From: 79-D21 sp022839995
GTDB taxonomy: Bacteria > Synergistota > Synergistia > Synergistales > 79-D21
Direction: 5' to 3'
Assembly: GCA_022839995.1 (NCBI GenBank)
Contig: JALHIN010000003.1
Span: 41,304-105,303 of the forward strand
DNA length: 64,000 nt
Under the pieces are notes generated by a model. That model saw only the letters and a list, made by a program, of their open reading frames with translations, was not told the origin of the DNA and did no database searches. The translations under genes and the position numbers were made by a program. Every line of letters starts with the position of its first letter. Position 1 is the stretch's first letter. Positions 1 to 8,159 of this stretch are shown in pieces.

Positions 1-1230
1 TGCGGCGACCTGGCGGTCGTAGATCGCCTGGACCAGGGACTTTCGCGCGCTGCTGTACTTTTCCGCCGCGTCGGACACCTCCAGGCTCGTTCCGACTCCA
101 ACCCTGTAGCGGCCCCGGGCCAGGTCGAGGTTTTCCCTCGCCTGGCGCAAAGCCTCTTCGGCGGTCTTCACCTGTTGGGAAGCGGTTTCAAGCTCCAGCA
201 GGGCCTTCTCCACTTCGAGGCGAATCGCGTTGCGGAGACTGTCCCGGTCGCTTTGCGCGATCTGCAGGTCCGCCCGGGCAATTTCCGTTCTGGCCGCCGT
301 CGCCCCTCCGTCCGCCAGGGGAATCGAAAGGGAAAGGCCGGCAGTCCATTCGTCATTCCACCCGGAGGAGGAGTCGGAAAACCCCCATCCCCCACTGGCG
401 TAGAGGGAAGGGTTCATCCCCCGCGCCGTCGCGCGGAGGGACTCCTTCGCCGAGAGCACGCGGTCTTCCGCGGCCCGGAGATCCGGCCGCTTCGAAAAAG
501 CTTCTTCCATTGCCGCATCGAGGGACGAAACTGAAAGGCCCCTTTCCTTCGGAACCTCCAAGACTGCATTCCGGTCGGGCAACCTCGTGCCGATCTCGTT
601 CTCCAGCACGGCCCAGGCACTGGAAACCGAGGAGCTGGCCTTGGAAAGGTCGAACCTGGCCCGGCTGAGATTGACCTCGGCTGTCGTCACGTCGATCTTC
701 GACGAGGAACCGGCCTTGTAGAAAGCCTGGGCCTGCTTCAGCTGGGCCTCGTAGAGGGCAACCGTCTCCTCGGCCACCGCGGCGTCTTCACGGGCTCTCA
801 GGAGGCTGAAATACGCCTGCTTCACCGTGTAAGCCCTTTCCTGCCAGGTCCGCTCGGCCGTTTTTCGGATCGCCGAAAGATCGTAGGTAACACCGGCGAT
901 CGTTGCCCGGGTTTTGCCACCGTCCGTCAGCAATTGCCTGACGGAAATTTCCGAGGCGGACCGCCGTGGTGCGCCTTCCGAGTCGGAAAACGAGGCCCCC
1001 AGGTCCAGAGTCGGCCTTTGGGAGGATTTCGCGAGTTCCAGCTGGCTTCCCGCTCGGCGGACCTGCCAGACGGAAGCGAGGAGGTCCGGGTGATGGTCAA
1101 AGGCCAACTGCAGGCACTTTTCCAGGCTCAGCGGGGGACCTCCCGGCTGTGCCGTTCCGTCCGCCCGCGCGGGAAACGCGGGAAAGGGGATCACCAGCAG
1201 GCAAATCACCATCAGCAGGATTTTTTTCAT
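1..1230 (-). CDS. TolC-family outer-membrane efflux protein (3' end outside window)
   Basis: The reading frame begins at ATG 1230 with a signal peptide (MKKILLMVICLLVIPFPAF, then a PARA-type cleavage region) and stays open to position 1, giving about 410 residues. It has the repeated amphipathic, Ala/Leu/Glu-rich helices of the OEP/TolC fold, such as RPDLRAAEDRVLSAKESL and the matching ENLDLARGRYRVGVGTSLE near the cut end. TolC trimers form the exit duct for RND or ABC pumps, but no pump gene is visible beside this copy. A GGGAGG ribosome site lies about 10 nt before the ATG. It diverges from the CpxR-like gene and shares the GTAAA repeat region at 1331-1356. The product continues past the left edge, so its full length cannot be judged. 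Confidence 0.9.
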   Translation of the reverse strand, partial: MKKILLMVICLLVIPFPAFPARADGTAQPGGPPLSLEKCLQLAFDHHPDLLASVWQVRRAGSQLELAKSSQRPTLDLGASFSDSEGAPRRSASEISVRQLLTDGGKTRATIAGVTYDLSAIRKTAERTWQERAYTVKQAYFSLLRAREDAAVAEETVALYEAQLKQAQAFYKAGSSSKIDVTTAEVNLSRARFDLSKASSSVSSAWAVLENEIGTRLPDRNAVLEVPKERGLSVSSLDAAMEEAFSKRPDLRAAEDRVLSAKESLRATARGMNPSLYASGGWGFSDSSSGWNDEWTAGLSLSIPLADGGATAARTEIARADLQIAQSDRDSLRNAIRLEVEKALLELETASQQVKTAEEALRQARENLDLARGRYRVGVGTSLEVSDAAEKYSSARKSLVQAIYDRQVAA

Positions 1231-1330
1231 CGGAACCCAACCTCCCTCATGCGGGCTTCATCCCTCATCCCGGGCCGTTCTCATTGTAGCCCGGATCCCG
1301 TAAGTGTTCGTTCCGTTCCGTTGGCTTTTC

Positions 1331-1356
1331 GTAAAGAAACGTAAAGGAGCCTTTAC
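1331..1356. promoter_or_regulatory. candidate CpxR-type box (GTAAA-N5-GTAAA)
   Basis: GTAAAGAAACGTAAA occupies 1331-1345, two GTAAA half-sites exactly 10 bp apart, followed by an inverted half-site TTTAC at 1352-1356. This is the form of the enterobacterial CpxR consensus. It lies between the divergent tolC and two-component genes. A TACAAT -10 for tolC can be read on the minus strand at 1283-1288, and TAGAAT at 1398-1403 could serve the regulator gene; neither has a good -35, which would fit activator dependence. Binding by the neighbouring regulator is inferred. Confidence 0.55.
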
Positions 1357-1439
1357 ACGAATCAACTTTTCTTGACGGCAGCGCTCCGCCGAAAGGATAG
1401 AATGGAGTGGAAATTCCCAGAAACGGGGGGGTGGCGACA

Positions 1440-2147
1440 TTGGACCGGATCCTGCTTGTGGATGACGACAAGAGCCTCTGCGAACTGCTGGCCGAATTCA
1501 TGGAAAGCGAGGGGTTCTCGGTCGAAGCCGTGCACGACGGGGAAAAGGCAGTCCAACGGGCGCTGGCGGACCGGTTTTCGCTGGTCATCCTTGACGTCAT
1601 GCTCCCGGGCCTCGGTGGAATCGAGGTGCTGAAGTCGATCCGGCGGCAGTCCACCGTGCCCATCCTCATGCTCACCGCCCGAGGGGAAGAGGTGGACAGG
1701 ATCGTCGGGCTCGAGCTCGGGGCCGATGATTATCTCCCCAAGCCTTTCAATCCCAGGGAACTGATCGCCCGGATCCGGGCCATCCTCCGAAGGGGGAGGA
1801 TGGAATCGGCAGGGGAGGCAACGCCGGGAATCCTCCGGATCGCAGACCTCGTGATCGACCCGGCTGCCCGTCACGTCAGCGCCAACGGGAAAACGATCGA
1901 GCTGACGACGGTGGAATTCGACCTCCTGGAAACCCTGGCCCAGGCGGCAGGGACCGCGTTTTCCAGGGAGAACCTGGTCCGCCAGGTCCTGAAAAGACCC
2001 TTTTCGCCCTTTGACCGGAGCCTCGACGTCCACGTGAGCAACCTGCGCCGAAAGATCGGGTCCTACCCGGACGGTTCGGAACGGATCAAGACGGTCCGCG
2101 GTGTCGGGTACATCCTCGCGTTTCCGCCGGAGGAGACCCGACCTTGA
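1440..2147 (+). CDS. OmpR/PhoB-family response regulator, CpxR-like
   Basis: A 235-residue two-domain regulator. The receiver domain (residues 1-115) shows the acidic cluster DDD at 8-10, the phosphoacceptor Asp52 in LVILDVMLPG, the switch Thr in MLTARG and Lys101 in LPKPFNPREL. The C-terminal winged helix ends with the typical VSNLRRKIG and TVRGVGYIL segments. TTG 1440 was chosen because it puts one residue before DRILLVDDD and has a GGGGGGTGG ribosome site; GTG 1431 and GTG 1407 are in-frame alternatives. Its stop overlaps the start of the kinase gene (TTGA), so the pair is translationally coupled. The CpxR assignment rests on the CpxA-like partner and on GTAAA repeats near Spy/CpxP-like genes in the same window. 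Confidence 0.93.
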   Translation: MDRILLVDDDKSLCELLAEFMESEGFSVEAVHDGEKAVQRALADRFSLVILDVMLPGLGGIEVLKSIRRQSTVPILMLTARGEEVDRIVGLELGADDYLPKPFNPRELIARIRAILRRGRMESAGEATPGILRIADLVIDPAARHVSANGKTIELTTVEFDLLETLAQAAGTAFSRENLVRQVLKRPFSPFDRSLDVHVSNLRRKIGSYPDGSERIKTVRGVGYILAFPPEETRP

Positions 2148-3544
2148 AGTGGCACGCCCTCTTCCTGCGGATTTTCCTCTGGTTCCTTGGTTCCATGCTG
2201 CTCATGGCCGCGGTGAGCGTAAGCCTGACCGTCTTCATGAGCCGCCAGGGGATCATTCTGACCGGTCACCAGGAAGTCCTTTCCGACGCCTTGGACCGGC
2301 ACGGGGCGAAACTCGTGGAAACCTACGAGGAAAAGGGACGGGTCGCGGCGTTCGAGCTGTCGGACTTGATCCGGCGGGAAACCGGGTTGGCCATTCTCCT
2401 TTTTGACGGGAACGGCGCCCCGATCCGCCTGAGGGGAGGGCCTCCGATGGAATTCCTGAACCGGCTCGGCCGGGAGGCCGCCGACGAACTGGCACAGGGG
2501 CGGACGTTCCAGATCCGCAGGGAAACCGTTTCCGTCTACAAACGCCTGGTTTCGCCGTCGGGGAAAACCTACCTTCTCGTCGGCCTCTTCCGCCGGCCCC
2601 CCTCGATGGCCCGACTATTCACGGACAACCCGAAATCCGTCCTGATCCACCTCGCGGGCCTCCTGGCGGCGGCTCTCGTCTTCTGCGGGCTGCTGGCCCA
2701 CCACCTTTCGAAACCACTGGTGAAACTCAGCCGCATGGCTTGCTCGGTCGCCGAGGGGCAACTCGATACGCCCGTCGACCTTTCGATCCGAAAACGCCGG
2801 GACGAAATCGGGGAACTCGCCCGGAGCCTGGAAGCCATGAAAAACACCCTCACCGCCCTCCTCGAGGCCCAGCGCCGGTTGATCCGCGACATCTCCCACG
2901 AGCTGCGCACCCCCCTGGCCCGCCTGGGCATCGCGCTCGAACTGGCCCGCAAGAAGGCCGGGCCTGCGGCGGAAGATTCCCTGGACCGAATCGAACGGGA
3001 ATCGGCGATCCTGAACGAGATGATCGGCCAATTGCTGGACCTCTCCCGGGCCGAAGCCGAATTCGGCCAGGATTTTGCCGAGCCCGGCGACCTCCTGGGC
3101 CTGATCGAAGCCGTCATCGACGATGCAAACTTCGAGGCTCGAGCCGCCGACCGCGGGGTCGTCCTGGAAGCACCGGAGGCCCTGCCTCCCGTGCCCATGA
3201 ACCGGGAGTTGGTCCGGAGGGCGGTGGAAAACATCGTCCGGAACGCCCTCCGCTACACGGCCGAAGGGACACGGATCGAGGTTCGGGTGACGGAGCGGGA
3301 AAAGGAAGGACGCCCCGGGGTTTCCATCCGGATCCGGGATTTCGGTCCCGGGGTCCCCGAAGGCGAACTTCCCCGCATCTTTCAACCCTTCTACCGAACC
3401 GAAGCCGCCCGATCCCGGGATACCGGCGGAACCGGCCTTGGCCTGGCGATCGCCCAGCGGGCGGCCGCCGTGCACGGCGGTTCCGTCACGGCCGAAAACG
3501 CGGCGGGCGGCGGCCTCTCAGTCGAGCTGTGGCTGCCAAAATGA
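2144..3544 (+). CDS. membrane sensor histidine kinase, CpxA-like
   Basis: The 466-residue protein has a membrane helix at about residues 8-32, a periplasmic sensor of about 130 residues, a second helix near 163-187 and a HAMP domain (about 188-242). The H-box RDISHELRTPLARL places the phosphorylated His at 252, followed by the N-box ENIVRNALRYT, the G1 box DFGPGVP, an F-box (IFQPFYR) and the G2 box GGTGLGLAIA. The H-box and the RNALRYT N-box resemble CpxA more than EnvZ or PhoR. It starts at TTG 2144, overlapping the regulator stop by 4 bp, and its own stop overlaps the CapA-family ATG. The stimulus is probably envelope damage, by family analogy. Confidence 0.93.
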   Translation: MKWHALFLRIFLWFLGSMLLMAAVSVSLTVFMSRQGIILTGHQEVLSDALDRHGAKLVETYEEKGRVAAFELSDLIRRETGLAILLFDGNGAPIRLRGGPPMEFLNRLGREAADELAQGRTFQIRRETVSVYKRLVSPSGKTYLLVGLFRRPPSMARLFTDNPKSVLIHLAGLLAAALVFCGLLAHHLSKPLVKLSRMACSVAEGQLDTPVDLSIRKRRDEIGELARSLEAMKNTLTALLEAQRRLIRDISHELRTPLARLGIALELARKKAGPAAEDSLDRIERESAILNEMIGQLLDLSRAEAEFGQDFAEPGDLLGLIEAVIDDANFEARAADRGVVLEAPEALPPVPMNRELVRRAVENIVRNALRYTAEGTRIEVRVTEREKEGRPGVSIRIRDFGPGVPEGELPRIFQPFYRTEAARSRDTGGTGLGLAIAQRAAAVHGGSVTAENAAGGGLSVELWLPK

Positions 3545-4665
3545 CCGGGCGTTTTATCCTGCCGGCTCTTTTCGCCGTCCTCTGCATCGCCGTTTCGACT
3601 GCAGCCGGGGCTGAAACGGCAGTCCTGGTTTTCGCCGGGGACACCGCTTTCGGAGAGAGCTACCGGATCCGGCCCGAACCGCCTTCCCTTTCCGGTAACG
3701 GCAGGTACCTGCCTTCGATGGAATTCCTCCTCCCCCTGCTTCAAGGCGCAAGCGAGGTCCTGGTCAACCTGGAAACCCCGCTTGCCGTACCCGGGGAACC
3801 CGCGCCCCCGAACAAGTCGTACGTACACTGGGCCGATCCGACCCGGGCGGTTGCCGCCCTGAGGGCTTCCGGCATCACGGCGGTCAGCCTGGCCAACAAC
3901 CACACCATGGACCTGGGTGCCAGGGGACTCGAGGAAACCCTGGCGACCCTCGAAAGTGCAGGAATTGCCTGGACTGGAGCGGGGCGGGACCTCTCCGGGG
4001 CAGAACGGCCGCTCTCGCTGGCAATCCCGCTGGGGAACCGGACGGTCCCGGTGGTGGTCCTGTCCGGTTTCGAGTACCGCCGAAACTATGACGAGAAATT
4101 CGGCTTTTATGCCGCACCGGGGGTTCCCGGCGTCAACCGCCTCGATCCGAAACGGTTCGAAAGTACGGTGCATTCCCTGAAAACCAGGCTCCCGGGGGTC
4201 TTCGTGATCGCCTTTCCCCACTGGGGCAAGAACTACGCCTGGAGGACCCCAGCGCAGGAACGGCTGGCCCACGCCCTGGTCGACGCGGGGGCGGACCTCG
4301 TCGTCGGCCACGGGGCCCACCAGGTCCAGGAAATCGAGCTCTACAACGGGAAGTGGATCCTTTACGGCCTTGGCAACTTCGTTTTCCACTCACCGGGACG
4401 ATACTCATCCCGAGGAGCGCCTCCCTACAGCCTCGTCGCCCGGCTGGAGCTGGAGGAAAAAGGAAAAACCCTTCGAAAGACCTTGCGCCTTTACCCCATC
4501 CAGTGCGACAACACCGTCACGGGCTTCAGGACCCGCCCGGTCACCCCGGGGGAATTCGCCGAAGTCCAGGCCCTTCTGCTGCAGCGAACGGACAAAAGAA
4601 CCGCCTCCGGAATCCGCACCGGGAAGGACGCCCTGGGCACCCACCTGGAGATCGCCCTTCCCTGA
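3541..4665 (+). CDS. CapA/PgsA-family metallophosphatase-like exported protein
   Basis: A 374-residue protein with an N-terminal signal sequence (residues 1-21, ending VSTAAGA) followed by a CapA domain. Visible motifs include FAGDTAFGESY, NLETPL, ANNHTMDLG, HWGKNY, VVGHGAHQVQ and the final LYGLGNFVF. These belong to the calcineurin-like fold of CapA/PgsA proteins linked to poly-gamma-glutamate or capsule handling. No CapB or CapC synthetase genes are nearby, so capsule synthesis is not supported. ATG 3541 overlaps the kinase stop as ATGA, making it the third gene of a coupled operon. Under two-component control a role in cell-envelope modification is plausible, but the substrate is unknown. 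Confidence 0.9.
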   Translation: MTGRFILPALFAVLCIAVSTAAGAETAVLVFAGDTAFGESYRIRPEPPSLSGNGRYLPSMEFLLPLLQGASEVLVNLETPLAVPGEPAPPNKSYVHWADPTRAVAALRASGITAVSLANNHTMDLGARGLEETLATLESAGIAWTGAGRDLSGAERPLSLAIPLGNRTVPVVVLSGFEYRRNYDEKFGFYAAPGVPGVNRLDPKRFESTVHSLKTRLPGVFVIAFPHWGKNYAWRTPAQERLAHALVDAGADLVVGHGAHQVQEIELYNGKWILYGLGNFVFHSPGRYSSRGAPPYSLVARLELEEKGKTLRKTLRLYPIQCDNTVTGFRTRPVTPGEFAEVQALLLQRTDKRTASGIRTGKDALGTHLEIALP

Positions 4666-4715
4666 AGCCGGGGAACCGCTGGAACCGGAAAGGAACATGG
4701 TCCGGGGCATCGCAC

Positions 4716-4744
4716 TTGACAACAAATCCCGACCCGCATATAAT
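4716..4744 (+). promoter_or_regulatory. sigma-70-type promoter of the trp operon
   Basis: TTGACA at 4716-4721 and TATAAT at 4739-4744 are separated by 17 bp, a perfect consensus match. The expected start site near 4751 would give a leader RNA of about 245 nt before trpE. No obvious operator palindrome overlaps it, so control probably rests on the downstream attenuator. Confidence 0.9.
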
Positions 4745-4779
4745 CCCTCGCAACACTTGGAAGATAGGGGAGTTAAGCA

Positions 4780-4827
4780 ATGATACATGCCTTTAGTAAC
4801 CAGAATTGGTGGTGGCAGGCTTTCTGA
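4780..4827 (+). CDS. trpL: trp operon leader peptide
   Basis: ATG 4780, preceded by AGGGGAG, encodes the 15-residue peptide MIHAFSNQNWWWQAF with three consecutive Trp codons (4807-4815). The Trp codons themselves form one arm of a hairpin: 4810-4818 pairs with 4830-4838 with a single G-T wobble. A ribosome stalled for lack of tryptophanyl-tRNA would cover that arm. With the downstream terminator at 4936-4970 this is the standard layout of ribosome-mediated attenuation. Confidence 0.92.
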   Translation: MIHAFSNQNWWWQAF

Positions 4828-4935
4828 GTCTGCCGCCAAGCGCCTGGATAGATCGCGAACACTGACGCAGCGAGAGGCCTTGGAGGCGGATCCCATTCGG
4901 GATTCTGTTCCGAGGCCTTTCCTGTTTTTCCATCC

Positions 4936-4970
4936 CGGGGGGCCGTGCAACAAGGGCCCCCCGATTTTTT
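4936..4970 (+). terminator. trp attenuator terminator
   Basis: A 9-bp perfect stem (4936-4944 with 4955-4963), a 10-nt loop and a run of six T residues (4965-4970) lie 27 nt before trpE. A further long hairpin at about 4876-4920, closed by AGGCCT repeats, sits between the leader peptide and this terminator. The exact antiterminator pairing is not obvious by eye; freed 4831-4838 could pair with the GGAGGCGG segment of that middle hairpin. Confidence 0.85.
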
Positions 4971-4996
4971 GTCACATCCAAAGGAGGCTGAACGCC

Positions 4997-6541
4997 ATGA
5001 GTGGAGATAAAGGCAACGGTAAAAAACACCTGACCTCCCTGGAAGACTTCACCGAACAAGGGCGCACGTTCGAAAGGGTTCCCATTTTCCTGGAACTGCC
5101 CCTCGAGAGACGGGCGCCCCTGGATCTCTACAGGAGGCTTCGGACCCCCGGAACGCGCTCCTTCCTCCTTGAAAGCGGAGACGGGGGGAAGGGCGGCGGT
5201 CGCTACTCCTTCATCGGGATCGATCCGGACCGGGTTTTCCAGGTTTCGCCGGAAGCCTGCCTCGAAACCGATCCCAGCGGAAAAATCATCGCTTCCTATC
5301 CCTCCCCCGGTGGACTCCGGAAAGCTCTTGAAGGGTACCTTTCCGGCACGCGCCCTCCCCAGCCGGAGGGCTTCCCCCCCTTCCTGGGCGGCGTGGCGGG
5401 CTACTTCGCCTACGACATGGTGGAGACCTGGGAAGACCTTTTTCACGGCCAGGAAGACCGATCACTGGCACCCTCGCCTTTCCCCAGGGCGGTCCTCATG
5501 GGATTCGAAACCGTGGTTGCCATGGACCACTTCGAGGACCGACTCTTCCTGGTTCACAACGTCCGGACCCCTCCGGGCCAGCAGGAAAGCGAAAAGAAGG
5601 ATCTTTACCGGAAGGGCTGCCGAATGCTGGAAAAGCTTGAACAGCGACTCAACGGAGTTTTAGACGGCCAGGAAACCGAGGAGGGCCGCTTTTTCCTGGC
5701 AGAAGCCCATTCCAACATGGAGAAAACCGCTTTCCTGGAAATGGTCCGGCGAGGGCGGGAACACATCGTGGCGGGCGACGTTTGCCAAGTGGTCCTTTCC
5801 CAGTGTTTTTCCGCGAGAACGAACCTTCCTTCCGTCGCCATCTACGAGACCCTGGCGGAATGCAATCCCTCCCCTTACCTTTTCCTCCTCGAACTGCCCG
5901 AACTGAGGCTCATCGGCTCGTCCCCGGAAGTCCTGGTCCGGTTGAGAGGATCCCGTGTCGTCACACGTCCCCTTGCCGGAACCCGCAGGAGAGGCCAAAC
6001 GCATGACGAGGATCGCCTCCTGGCCCGTGAACTCCTGGCCGACGAGAAGGAACGGGCCGAACACCTCATGCTCGTCGACCTGGCCCGCAACGACCTGGGG
6101 CGGGTCTGCCGGACCGGGAGCGTCGAGGTGACCGAACTGATGGGTGTCGAAAGCTACTCCCACGTCATGCACATCGTTTCCCAGGTGGAGGGAGATCGCA
6201 GGGCGGAGCTGACCCCCCTGGACGTACTCCAGGCGGCCTTTCCTGCCGGAACGGTCTCGGGCGCGCCGAAGATCCGGGCCATGGAGATCATCGAGGAGCT
6301 CGAGGGGAACGCCAGGGGCCCCTACGCGGGGGCGGTGGGCTACATCGGCTTCGACGGGAACATGGATACCTGCATCACCATCCGGACTCTCGTCCAGGAG
6401 GGCGATACCGTTCATGTCCAGGCCGGGGCAGGCATCGTCTACGATTCCGTCCCCGAGCGGGAATACGAGGAAACGCAAAACAAGGCCAGGGCTCTCTTCA
6501 AAGCCCTGGAAACCGCCATCGAAAGGGGAAATGCCCAATGA
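4997..6541 (+). CDS. trpE: anthranilate synthase component I
   Basis: This 514-residue protein converts chorismate and ammonia (supplied by TrpG) to anthranilate, the first committed step to Trp. It shows the chorismate-binding signatures LIGSSPEVLVRL, RPLAGTRRRG, DEKERAEHLMLVDLARND and GTVSGAPKIRAMEI. The N-terminal LLESG segment is the usual region for feedback inhibition by Trp. ATG 4997 follows AAGGAGG at a good distance. An in-frame extension to about 4787 exists but would overlap the leader and attenuator and is rejected. Its TGA overlaps the trpG ATG. Confidence 0.97.
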   Translation: MSGDKGNGKKHLTSLEDFTEQGRTFERVPIFLELPLERRAPLDLYRRLRTPGTRSFLLESGDGGKGGGRYSFIGIDPDRVFQVSPEACLETDPSGKIIASYPSPGGLRKALEGYLSGTRPPQPEGFPPFLGGVAGYFAYDMVETWEDLFHGQEDRSLAPSPFPRAVLMGFETVVAMDHFEDRLFLVHNVRTPPGQQESEKKDLYRKGCRMLEKLEQRLNGVLDGQETEEGRFFLAEAHSNMEKTAFLEMVRRGREHIVAGDVCQVVLSQCFSARTNLPSVAIYETLAECNPSPYLFLLELPELRLIGSSPEVLVRLRGSRVVTRPLAGTRRRGQTHDEDRLLARELLADEKERAEHLMLVDLARNDLGRVCRTGSVEVTELMGVESYSHVMHIVSQVEGDRRAELTPLDVLQAAFPAGTVSGAPKIRAMEIIEELEGNARGPYAGAVGYIGFDGNMDTCITIRTLVQEGDTVHVQAGAGIVYDSVPEREYEETQNKARALFKALETAIERGNAQ

Positions 6542-7137
6542 TCCTGATGATCGACAACTACGACTCCTTCACCTGGAACCTGGTCCAGTACCTTTCTGAA
6601 CTGGACGAGGTAAGAACCGTTCGGAACGACCGGGTGACCCTGGAGGAGATCGAGGCGATGAACCCGTCGCACATCGTCATCTCCCCCGGCCCGGGAACAC
6701 CGGAAGAGTCGGGCATCTCGAAGGACGTGATCCGGGCCTTCCAGGGCCGGGTACCGATCCTTGGAGTCTGCCTGGGTCACCAGGCCATTGCGACGGTGTA
6801 CGGTGGACGGGTGCTCCGGGCGGCAGCACCTTGTCATGGAAAGGTTTCAGCCATTCATCACAGGGAGGAGGGAATACTGGAGGGAATGCCGGACCCATTC
6901 ATGGCAACGCGCTACCACTCCCTCGCGGTGGAGGAGCCTTCGCTTTCCGGAGAGCTGAAAGTCACGGCCAGGACGGACGATGGAACGATCATGGCCCTGG
7001 AACACCGGGACTTTCCTCTCTTCGGGGTCCAGTTCCACCCCGAATCCATCCTTACCGAGTCGGGGATGCGCCTGCTCCGTAATTTTCACGGGTCGAAGGT
7101 GAGAGATTCCAGGAAGGAGTTGAGCCCGGCATGTTGA
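6538..7137 (+). CDS. trpG: anthranilate synthase component II, glutamine amidotransferase
   Basis: A 199-residue class I amidotransferase. The nucleophile elbow GVCLGHQAIA carries the catalytic Cys, and FGVQFHPESIL carries the His-Glu part of the triad. The N-terminal MILMIDNYDSFTWNLVQYL is typical of TrpG/PabA. It delivers ammonia from glutamine to TrpE. Being a separate gene inside the trp operon, it is probably the trp-specific subunit, although it could also serve folate synthesis. It overlaps trpE by 4 bp and trpD by 7 bp. Confidence 0.96.
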   Translation: MILMIDNYDSFTWNLVQYLSELDEVRTVRNDRVTLEEIEAMNPSHIVISPGPGTPEESGISKDVIRAFQGRVPILGVCLGHQAIATVYGGRVLRAAAPCHGKVSAIHHREEGILEGMPDPFMATRYHSLAVEEPSLSGELKVTARTDDGTIMALEHRDFPLFGVQFHPESILTESGMRLLRNFHGSKVRDSRKELSPAC

Positions 7138-8159
7138 GGGAACAATTGGAAAAAGTGCTTTCGGGAGAGGATCTCCTTCCCGGCGAAATGACCGAGGCCA
7201 TGGAAACCATCATGGACGGCCGCGAGCCGGAAATCCTGGTGGGAGCTTTCCTGGCCGGCCTTAGGGCCAAGGGAGAGACCATAGAAGAAATCACCTCGGC
7301 CGCCACTGTCATGAGGGACAAGGCGCTGTCCGTCAACTTCCTGGAAAAACCGCTTCTTGACATCGTCGGGACCGGGGGCGATCGTAGCGGGACCATCAAC
7401 ATCTCGACAACGGCCTCCCTTGTGGCAGCCGCGGCTGGATCCACGGTGGCCAAGCACGGAAACCGCTCCGTATCGAGTCGCTGCGGAAGCGCGGATATCC
7501 TGGAGGCCATGGGGGTTCCTCTCCTTCCCACGCCTTCCGAGGTGGAAGCCTGCATTCGGAACACGGGATACGGATTCATCTTTGCGCCCCATTTTCACCG
7601 GGCGATGAAAAACGTTGCCCCGGTGCGCAAGGCCCTCGGGCTTCGGACGATCTTCAACGTCCTGGGCCCGCTGACCAACCCCGCCCGTCCCCGCCGCCAT
7701 CTTATCGGGACCTTTTCCGCAGACCTGGTCCGCCCCATGGCACAGGTGCTGGACCGGCTCGGTTCCGAAAGGGCCCTGGTGGTCCACGGTCACGGGGGCA
7801 TGGACGAACTTTCCCTGGGCGGGAGCAACCGGGCCTGCCTCCTGGACCGGGGCAACCTGGAGGACCTGGAGATCCTGCCGGAGGACGCCGGCCTGAACCG
7901 GGCACCCGCGGGGTATGCCCTGGGTGGAGACGCGGCGACGAACCGGAGGATCGTCTTCCGGATCCTCCGGGGCGAGAAGGGGCCCATGCGTGACGTGGTG
8001 GTGTTCAACGCCGGGGCCGCCCTTTACGTGGACAGGCTGGCTTCAAGCCTTTTCGAGGGCGCCCGGATCGCGGAGGACGTGATCGACAGCGGGCGCGCCC
8101 TGGCCAAGCTCAGGGAAGTGACGGCCTTTGCGGCGTCCAGGAGGGTGATGGTGGCATGA
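7131..8159 (+). CDS. trpD: anthranilate phosphoribosyltransferase
   Basis: The 342-residue enzyme transfers phosphoribose from PRPP to anthranilate. The PRPP loop DIVGTGGDRSGTINIST, the KHGNRSVSSRCGSADILE segment and the second metal-binding region around VVHGHGGMDELSLGG are all present. The length equals the family norm, and TrpD is not fused to TrpG here. ATG 7131 lies inside the trpG 3' end, and the stop overlaps the trpC start by 4 bp. Confidence 0.96.
   Translation: MLREQLEKVLSGEDLLPGEMTEAMETIMDGREPEILVGAFLAGLRAKGETIEEITSAATVMRDKALSVNFLEKPLLDIVGTGGDRSGTINISTTASLVAAAAGSTVAKHGNRSVSSRCGSADILEAMGVPLLPTPSEVEACIRNTGYGFIFAPHFHRAMKNVAPVRKALGLRTIFNVLGPLTNPARPRRHLIGTFSADLVRPMAQVLDRLGSERALVVHGHGGMDELSLGGSNRACLLDRGNLEDLEILPEDAGLNRAPAGYALGGDAATNRRIVFRILRGEKGPMRDVVVFNAGAALYVDRLASSLFEGARIAEDVIDSGRALAKLREVTAFAASRRVMVA

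Noticed and set aside
2740..3540. Upstream extension of the CapA-family gene through the histidine kinase
   Set aside because: The extension is Arg/Pro-rich shadow sequence; a signal peptide begins exactly at ATG 3541, which overlaps the kinase stop.
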